Below are positions 58,703-64,000 of a DNA stretch of 64,000 nucleotides, one piece after another. How positions within the stretch are numbered: position 1 is the stretch's first letter; each line of letters starts with the position of its first letter. Position numbers and translations under genes: made by a program. The notes beneath the pieces are model-generated. The model saw only the letters and a list, made by a program, of their open reading frames with translations. It made no database searches and was not told the DNA's origin. The stretch is from Spirochaetota bacterium (GTDB taxonomy: Bacteria > Spirochaetota > Spirochaetia > Treponematales > Treponemataceae): the NCBI GenBank assembly GCA_023438065.1, contig JAEXRH010000014.1, forward strand, positions 62,001-126,000. Direction: 5' to 3'.

Positions 58703-60473
58703 TGCTCAAATGGAGCTCGTTGAGCTGCTTCTGGTCGACCTCGCTCGGGCAATCGTCCATCGGGCTGATGGCGAAGCTATTCTTCGGGAAGGCGATGACT
58801 TCCTTGATCGAGGTCTCTCCGGCCATGAGCATGACGAGGCGGTCGAGTCCGGGGGCGATGCCGCCGTGGGGCGGGGCGCCGTACTTGAACGCCTCGGTGA
58901 GGAATCCGAATTTTTTCTGGCCTTCCTCCTCGCTGAAGCCGACGATCTTGAATATCTTCTTCTGCAGTTCGGGGTCGTGAATTCGGATCGAGCCCGAGGC
59001 GAGCTCGTAGCCGTTGAGGACGAGATCGTAGAGGTCGCCTTTTACGCTGCCCGGGTCGGATTCGAGGGTCGCGTGGTACTTGTCCTGGGGCCAGGTAAAC
59101 ATGTGATGAGCGGTGTCCCACTTGGCTTCGTCCTCGTTCCACTCGAACATCGGGAAGTCTACGATCCAGGCGAACTCGAAGCGGCCTTCCTCGCAGAGGC
59201 CGAGGTCCTTGCCGAGCTTGGAGCGGACGGCGCCGAGCGAGGCGCACGCGATCTTGGCCTTGGGGTCCGCGACGAAGAGGAGGAGGTCCCCCGCCTTCGC
59301 GCCGAGTTTCGCGCATACGTCCGCCGCCTTGCCCTCGAAGAACTTCGAGACGCCGCCCTCGAGCGCGGGCGCGGCATCGTTGCCCGCGACCTTCATCCAG
59401 CCGAGACCCTTCGCCTTGTAGATCTTGGCGGTCGCCTCGAGCTCCTCGATGAGCTTTCTGCTGTACTTTTCAGCGACCCCGGGAACGACGAGGGCCTTGA
59501 CCTTGCCTCCCGCGGCGACCGCGTCCTTGAAGGCCTGGAAGGTGCCGAGCTCGGCGAGGAAAGCGCCGTCCTGCATCTTCATGTCGAAGCGGAGCTCGGG
59601 CTTGTCCGAGCCGTAGAGGTCGATCGCGTCGTCGTAGGCGATGCGGTTGAACTTGACGGGAAGCGTGACGCCGAGGGTTTCCTTGAAGACGTGTCCCATC
59701 ATTCCCTCGATGAGGTTGAGGACGTCCTCGCGGTTCACGAAGCTCATCTCGATGTCGATCTGGGTGAACTCGGGCTGGCGGTCTCCGCGCGCGTCCTCGT
59801 CGCGGTAGCAACGGGCGATCTGGAAGTATTTGTCGAAGCCAGAGACCATGAGGAGCTGCTTGTAGAGTTGGGGCGACTGGGGAAGGGCGTAAAACTTGCC
59901 GGGGTAGAGCCGCGAGGGGACGAGGTAGTCGCGCGCGCCTTCCGGCGTGGAGGCGATGAAGGTCGGGGTTTCGAGCTCGAAGAAGCCGCGTTCGACGAGG
60001 TACTGGCGGGTCGCGAAGGCGACCTTCGACCTGAGCGCGAGGTGGTGCTGCATCTGGGCCGAACGGAGGTCGAGATAGCGGTACTTGAGGCGGAGGTCTT
60101 CGCTCGCGTTGGACTTTTCGTCGATCATGAAGGGGAGGGTTTCCGCCCTGTTGAGAACGACGATCTTCTTCGCGACGACCTCGATGGCGCCGGTCGGCAT
60201 GTCCGCGTTGACCATCGAGTCCGGGCGGGCACGGACGACTCCTTCGACCGCGATGCAGTATTCCATCTTGAGGTCGGCGGTGACGGCCGCGAGCTCCGCG
60301 GGGGAGTCCGCGTCGACGACGACCTGGGTGAGGCCGTAGCGGTCCCGGAGGTTGATGAATGATATCCCGCCGTGGTCGCGCTTGCGGTGGACCCATCCGT
60401 TCAATATAACCGTTTTACCGTCGTGTTCCTTGCGGAGATCGCCGCAGGTGACGGTTCGTTTCATGTTTTCCAT
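58692..60473 (-). CDS. aspS: Aspartate-tRNA ligase
   Basis: AspS charges tRNA-Asp (possibly also tRNA-Asn). The 593-residue class II synthetase is the bacterial form with an OB-fold anticodon domain (NGWVHRKRDHGGISFINLRD near residue 25), motif 2 RCYRDEDARGDRQPEFTQID near residue 216, a GAD insertion domain, and motif 3 APGLDRLVMLMAGE near 535. The ATG at 60473 lies 7 nt after a -10 box; the alternative ATG at 60464 (MKRTVTC) matches the commoner family start and is equally possible. Confidence 0.97.
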   Translation of the reverse strand: MENMKRTVTCGDLRKEHDGKTVILNGWVHRKRDHGGISFINLRDRYGLTQVVVDADSPAELAAVTADLKMEYCIAVEGVVRARPDSMVNADMPTGAIEVVAKKIVVLNRAETLPFMIDEKSNASEDLRLKYRYLDLRSAQMQHHLALRSKVAFATRQYLVERGFFELETPTFIASTPEGARDYLVPSRLYPGKFYALPQSPQLYKQLLMVSGFDKYFQIARCYRDEDARGDRQPEFTQIDIEMSFVNREDVLNLIEGMMGHVFKETLGVTLPVKFNRIAYDDAIDLYGSDKPELRFDMKMQDGAFLAELGTFQAFKDAVAAGGKVKALVVPGVAEKYSRKLIEELEATAKIYKAKGLGWMKVAGNDAAPALEGGVSKFFEGKAADVCAKLGAKAGDLLLFVADPKAKIACASLGAVRSKLGKDLGLCEEGRFEFAWIVDFPMFEWNEDEAKWDTAHHMFTWPQDKYHATLESDPGSVKGDLYDLVLNGYELASGSIRIHDPELQKKIFKIVGFSEEEGQKKFGFLTEAFKYGAPPHGGIAPGLDRLVMLMAGETSIKEVIAFPKNSFAISPMDDCPSEVDQKQLNELHLSIVT

Positions 60474-60480
60474 GGCTGTC

Positions 60481-60510
60481 AGTATAGCGGTAAGCCCGAT
60501 TCCATGACAA
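60481..60510 (-). promoter_or_regulatory. aspS promoter
   Basis: TTGTCA (60505-60510) and TATACT (60481-60486) are 18 bp apart. Predicted +1 is 1 nt before ATG 60473 or 10 nt before ATG 60464. Confidence 0.7.
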
Positions 60511-60525
60511 GGATATCGTCAAATT

Positions 60526-60553
60526 TTGCAATTTGCCTTCCCGCCCCTATAAT
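60526..60553 (+). promoter_or_regulatory. Promoter of the Cache-GGDEF gene, predicted leaderless
   Basis: TTGCAA (60526-60531) and a perfect TATAAT (60548-60553) are 16 bp apart. The -10 box ends 6 nt before the ATG, so +1 is the A of the start codon. Confidence 0.75.
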
Positions 60554-60559
60554 GAATAT

Positions 60560-62149
60560 ATGACCGAAAAGGAATCATCCGAAAAAAACTCGCGGATCAT
60601 GAGAATCGTGATCATACTGGTATGGCTCGTGGTTTTCATGGTCATGATCCTGGGCATCGTTTTTCCGGTCGTTTTCTTCATTTCCCTCAAGAAAGTGTAC
60701 GTTAACGAGCAGCGGATCATCGCCGATCTCGCGGTAAAATACATTGACGGGTTTTTTGAGGAAAAACGGGCGCATATCTCGTCGTTATCCGCCCTTGACG
60801 CGATCAAGGATACCTCGTACTTCTCCGGCGCATCAAAGGCCTTTCGGGGCGTGGATGACGCTTCGGCGACCGCGCAGCGACGAATTCTCGATTCGGCGCT
60901 CGTTCATTACCCGTCTTTCCGGTTTTTCGCGATTCTTACGCCCGACAAGGCCCGCCCCGTGCTGATCGAGCCCTACGAGACGCAGCTCGCGCTTACCGAG
61001 GAGCAATACGAACGGGGGTATATGTACCGGGATTGGGCGCGGGAGACGGTCATGCGATATCGGGATCGGGACCGGTTGGGGTTCGCGCCACCCTATATTG
61101 CGAACGCGTTCGTCTCGCAGCCCGGAAACGTTCCGGCGGTTTCTATATCGATCGCGATCGTAAACGAGGTCGGGGCGATGACGGGGATTCTGTACGCGAA
61201 TATCGGGCTCGAGACGCTCAGTAAATTCGTCAAGGGCCTTTCCTTCGGTAAGACGGGGAAGGTCTACCTCGTGGATTCGGCGGGCAACCTCCTTGCGCAT
61301 CCCTCGATCTCGCCCGGAATAGAGATAAAGGATGCTGAAGGCGTTTCGACCTGGTCCCTTCGCGATTATTCGTCGCACCCCGTCGTCGCCTCGGTGCTCA
61401 AGAACCGGTTCGTGCCAGGATTCTTCCAGATTCCCGGGGAGAACCGGCTGGTTCTTTCGTCCTACGCGAAGATTCCGGGCCTTGGCTGGACGGTGGTGGT
61501 GGAACAGGACGCGGATGATGCCTTTTCGATCGTCAGGATCTACACCTATGTGATCATTCTTTTGGTGTTTTTAACCCTGGGAGGCTCCCTTCTCTCGTTC
61601 GTGCTGATCTCGCGTGAGACCGCGGAGACCTCGCGGCTGCACCGTGAATTGCTCATCATCTCGGAAACCGATACCCTGACCGGGCTCTTGAACCGGCGAA
61701 GCATGCTCAGTCGCGTCGGGCAGCTCGTCGCCGACTACGAGCGAACGGGGCAGGGATTCGTGATCGCGATGTTCGATATCGACGATTTCAAGCTCGTGAA
61801 TGACACCTTCGGGCACGTGTTCGGCGACGTCGTGCTTCGCGAGATCGCGTCGCGGACCGTTTCGATCCTCAGGGTCGAGGATCTCCTTTTCCGGTGGGGA
61901 GGGGAGGAATTCCTTCTCGTCATCAGGAATTGCGATATCGCGCGCGCGCGCGGCGTGGCGGAGAAAATCCGCCGCGTCGTCGGCGACGTACCGATCAATG
62001 ACGGGATGACGAGCGTGAACGTCACGGTGACGATCGGCCTTTGCCAGTACCGCGGAGGATCCATCGACGGGATCATCATCAAGGCCGACGAGGCGCTGTA
62101 CGAGGGAAAACACAATGGAAAGAACACGGTCGTCGTCAACGAGGATTGA
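60560..62149 (+). CDS. Membrane diguanylate cyclase with Cache sensor
   Basis: This 529-residue protein has a helix at about residues 14-40, an extracytoplasmic dCache-like domain (about 45-325, with ERGYMYRDWARETV and GKVYLVDSAGNLLAHPSI), a second helix near 335-358, and a GGDEF domain starting DTLTGLLNRRSML. The active-site motif is the accepted GGEEF variant (RWGGEEFLLVI) near residue 447, so it should make c-di-GMP. The sensed ligand is unknown; such domains often bind amino or organic acids. Confidence 0.9.
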   Translation: MTEKESSEKNSRIMRIVIILVWLVVFMVMILGIVFPVVFFISLKKVYVNEQRIIADLAVKYIDGFFEEKRAHISSLSALDAIKDTSYFSGASKAFRGVDDASATAQRRILDSALVHYPSFRFFAILTPDKARPVLIEPYETQLALTEEQYERGYMYRDWARETVMRYRDRDRLGFAPPYIANAFVSQPGNVPAVSISIAIVNEVGAMTGILYANIGLETLSKFVKGLSFGKTGKVYLVDSAGNLLAHPSISPGIEIKDAEGVSTWSLRDYSSHPVVASVLKNRFVPGFFQIPGENRLVLSSYAKIPGLGWTVVVEQDADDAFSIVRIYTYVIILLVFLTLGGSLLSFVLISRETAETSRLHRELLIISETDTLTGLLNRRSMLSRVGQLVADYERTGQGFVIAMFDIDDFKLVNDTFGHVFGDVVLREIASRTVSILRVEDLLFRWGGEEFLLVIRNCDIARARGVAEKIRRVVGDVPINDGMTSVNVTVTIGLCQYRGGSIDGIIIKADEALYEGKHNGKNTVVVNED

Positions 62150-62170
62150 CCGTGGTAGTCCGCGCCGGGG

Positions 62171-62821
62171 CTAGAAGCTGTAGAGGATCGAGAAAAAGTG
62201 GAGGGTCGTGCCCCCCATGACAAAAAGGTGCCAGACCGGATGCGTCCATCGAACGCGCTTGAGCAGGTACACGAAGGCTCCCGCGGTGTAGACGACACCC
62301 CCAGCGAGGAGCAACTCCCAGCTCCGTTCCGATATGGCCGCCTTCAAGGGGTTCATCGCGAGCACGATGATCCAGCCCATGAGGATATAGGTGATAACCG
62401 AAACGACCCGAAGCTTGCGGCCGAATACCGCGTACAGGGCGATGCCCGCGATCGCGAGCGCCCATATAAGGGCGAGTATCCTCCAGCCGACGGGGCCGTG
62501 GAGCGCGGTCAGGCAGAACGCGGTATAGGTCCCCGCGATGAGGACGTAGATGGCCGAATGGTCGAGACGCTCGAAAACCATGCAGGCGCGCGTCGTGAGG
62601 AGCGAGTGATAGAGGGCGCTCACGAGATAAAGAAAGACCATCGAGGCCCCGAACACGCCGAACGCGACGAGGTATATTCCGTGCAGACCCGCCGGGGCGA
62701 GGATGGTCGCCCGCGCGACGAGAACCGCGAGGCCCGCGATCGCGAGGGCTGCCCCGAGTCCGTGCGTGACGGCGTTCGCGATCTCCTCGCCGAGTTTGTA
62801 TGGCTTTCCAAGTATGGTCAT
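62171..62821 (-). CDS. Hemolysin III / PAQR-family membrane protein
   Basis: The 216-residue protein has seven hydrophobic helices. Conserved metal-site residues are visible in EEIANAVTHGLGAA (residues 11-24), SALYHSL, RLDHSAIYVLIAGTYT and HPVWHLFVMGG..HFF at the C-terminus, the His pattern of the PAQR/hemolysin III (YqfA, TrhA) family. These proteins affect membrane lipid state; hemolysis is not implied. The ATG at 62821 is chosen because AAGGAAA precedes it. Confidence 0.92.
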   Translation of the reverse strand: MTILGKPYKLGEEIANAVTHGLGAALAIAGLAVLVARATILAPAGLHGIYLVAFGVFGASMVFLYLVSALYHSLLTTRACMVFERLDHSAIYVLIAGTYTAFCLTALHGPVGWRILALIWALAIAGIALYAVFGRKLRVVSVITYILMGWIIVLAMNPLKAAISERSWELLLAGGVVYTAGAFVYLLKRVRWTHPVWHLFVMGGTTLHFFSILYSF

Positions 62822-62910
62822 ATCGGTTTCCTTAGGTAATAAACGATAACCGGTTAGACGGGCGCGGAAAGGAAAGGTTGCGGAACGACGCGAGATTTGC
62901 GGAGCAAATA

Positions 62911-62943
62911 AAAAAAAGCCGCGCCCGAAAGCTCGGGCACGGC
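62911..62943 (-). terminator. Terminator of rlmB
   Basis: GCCG/CGGC outer and GCCCGA/TCGGGC inner stems (62918-62943) surround a short loop and end in seven or more T residues on the minus strand. Confidence 0.9.
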
Positions 62944-62983
62944 GGAATAGCGTCAATCGGCGGGAGCTGCCCCGGGTTCGCGA

Positions 62984-63781
62984 TTACCGTTGGCGGCGGA
63001 TCTCGTAGAGGAGGATTCCCGTCGCGACCGACACGTTAAGGCTGTCCAGTTTTCCCCGCGTCGGGATCGAGACGATCTCGTCGCATTTCTCGCGCAGGAG
63101 TCGCGCGATGCCCGAGCCCTCGCTTCCCATGACGAGCGCGGTCTTCGCGGCAAAACCGACCGAGGTCGCCTTCGTGCCACCCGCGTCCGCCCCGTACACC
63201 CAGAAACCCGATTCCTTGAGCATTTCGGCCACGCGCACGAGGTTCGGCACGATCGCGACCGGTACCCAGGACGAGGCGCCCGCGCTCGTTCGCGCGATAA
63301 CCTCGAAGTCCGTCGCGCCCCGATGCTCGGGAAGGACGACGAGATCGACGCCGAATTGGTCCGCGCTTCTGATGATCGCGCCGACGTTCTGCGGGTCGGT
63401 TATCGAGTCGAGCACGACGACGAGGGCGTGGTCCCTCGTCGCGAGCTCGCGAATCGCGTCCTCGATTCTGAGCGGCGGCTTCTCCTCCTCGCGCTCCTTC
63501 ACCATCACGACGCCGCGGTGATCGCGCGCCGTCGGGGGGAGTCCCTTCACGAGGGCGTCGAGCGCGGCCTCGGTCGTTTCCCCGGTGGCGACGCCGAGAC
63601 GGCTTGCCTCGGCGATGATCTTCTTCACCCGGGGGCCGGGTTTCGCGTACTCGACGCGGATTCCGTCGACGGCAGGCTTCGTCGCCGCGCCTTTTTTGGC
63701 TCCCTTCGCGCCTTTATCGCCGCCCGCGTCGAGCGCGCGAAGCTCTTCCTCGATCGCGTGAAATCCCGTTATTGCTCTCAT
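62984..63781 (-). CDS. rlmB: 23S rRNA (guanosine-2'-O-)-methyltransferase RlmB, TrmH family
   Basis: RlmB methylates the ribose of G2251 in 23S rRNA with SAM. The 265-residue SPOUT enzyme has an N-terminal RNA-binding region with an unusual Lys/Ala/Gly-rich insert (GDKGAKGAKKGAA, residues 20-32), then motif 1 DSITDPQNVGAIIRSAD near 127, motif 2 LVMGSEGSGI near 218 and motif 3 IPTRGKLDSLNVSVATGILL near 240. Other TrmH-family targets cannot be excluded. Its ATG overlaps the upstream metallohydrolase stop as ATGA. Confidence 0.92.
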   Translation of the reverse strand: MRAITGFHAIEEELRALDAGGDKGAKGAKKGAATKPAVDGIRVEYAKPGPRVKKIIAEASRLGVATGETTEAALDALVKGLPPTARDHRGVVMVKEREEEKPPLRIEDAIRELATRDHALVVVLDSITDPQNVGAIIRSADQFGVDLVVLPEHRGATDFEVIARTSAGASSWVPVAIVPNLVRVAEMLKESGFWVYGADAGGTKATSVGFAAKTALVMGSEGSGIARLLREKCDEIVSIPTRGKLDSLNVSVATGILLYEIRRQR

Positions 63782-64000
63782 ATTTCGTAGGTCTCTCCGT
63801 ATTTCACGATCTGCACGTTCGGGTAGCCCGCCTCTTCAAGGTGATCCTTGAATACGACCTGAACGTCCGGTTCCCCGTGCACCATGAATATCTTCTTGAG
63901 GGTAGAGGTGTCCATGGACTTGAGCCAGTCCGTCGTTTCCTGGTAGTCGGCGTGCGCGCTGAATGCGTTGATCTGGGTGATCTCCGCGCGGACGGGATGC
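63778..64000 (-). CDS. Beta-CASP metallo-beta-lactamase-fold RNase, C-terminal fragment
   Basis: Only the last 73 codons are in the window. The translation contains SAHADYQETTDWL, then KKIFMVHGEPDVQVVFKDHL and ends VKYGETYEI. SAHAD and VHGE are the late motifs of the beta-CASP/RMMBL family (COG1236), which includes RNA-processing exonucleases related to the cleavage and polyadenylation factor. The gene is cut by the window edge, not broken. It overlaps rlmB by 4 nt, so the two RNA-related genes are translationally coupled. Confidence 0.88.
   Translation of the reverse strand, partial: HPVRAEITQINAFSAHADYQETTDWLKSMDTSTLKKIFMVHGEPDVQVVFKDHLEEAGYPNVQIVKYGETYEI

Noticed and set aside
58551..60362. 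603-codon open frame antisense to aspS
   Set aside because: High GC makes long shadow frames. The translation is Glu/Val/Leu/Arg-rich without motifs, and the minus strand encodes clear AspRS.
1..64000. CRISPR arrays, tRNA or rRNA genes, insertion sequences, prophage
   Set aside because: No direct repeat arrays, cloverleaf sequences, transposases or phage genes were found on reading either strand. tRNA absence was judged by eye only, since no covariance search could be run.

Overview
This 64 kb window is a chromosome segment carrying the replication origin of a GC-rich, probably anaerobic bacterium, most likely a spirochaete. The spirochaete call is an inference. It rests on the compact block dnaA-dnaN-recF-DUF721 next to rpmH-rnpA-yidD-yidC-jag, a divergent gyrB-gyrA pair, a dual cyclophilin/FKBP immunophilin, a MoxR-DUF58-transglutaminase/TPR operon and many soluble or Cache-type GGDEF sensors. 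The anaerobe call rests on pyruvate:ferredoxin oxidoreductase, hybrid cluster protein and a hydrogenase-like sensor. No rRNA, tRNA, prophage, insertion sequence or CRISPR array was seen.

Left arm (1-23.4 kb). A truncated nifJ is followed by an amidohydrolase, a CHASE4-PAS-GGDEF-EAL c-di-GMP protein, tcdA, a flavodoxin-like protein, a small Cys-rich protein, hcp with a possible activator site, a VOC protein, an unknown protein and a DTW-domain tRNA modification enzyme. Next come a DUF4139 protein coupled to an alpha/beta hydrolase, a sodium:alanine symporter, a zinc metallopeptidase and the MoxR/DUF58/transglutaminase-TPR operon. The last gene of that operon contains an unexpected cluster of DnaA boxes.

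Origin region (23.4-40.2 kb). On the minus strand a tightly packed block runs from dnaA to a cyclophilin-FKBP fusion (dnaA, dnaN, recF, DUF721, rpmH, rnpA, yidD, yidC, jag, an unknown gene, glpK, immunophilin). oriC lies between dnaN and dnaA. It has DnaA boxes, an AT-rich stretch and a DnaA-trio-like run. gyrB and gyrA diverge from dnaA through overlapping promoters. A toxin-antitoxin pair and two perfect parS sites follow gyrA.

Right arm (40.2-64 kb). Genes here are arfB, an SGNH hydrolase, a nitroreductase with a clear operator, thrH, an MFS exporter, a double-ABC ATPase, an HD phosphohydrolase, ilvY, a DUF3795 protein, ilvC, a pseudouridine synthase, a hydrogenase-like/chemoreceptor fusion, a secreted amidase, metK, a stand-alone glycogen-binding-type domain, apbE, two diguanylate cyclases, aspS, a hemolysin III/PAQR protein, rlmB and the end of a beta-CASP metallohydrolase.

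Two signals recur at window scale. First, many genes, dnaA among them, have a -10 box only 6-8 nt before the ATG, which predicts transcripts with 0-2 nt leaders, while their neighbours use normal Shine-Dalgarno leaders. Second, parS and near-parS palindromes are concentrated from 40 to 47 kb, next to the origin.
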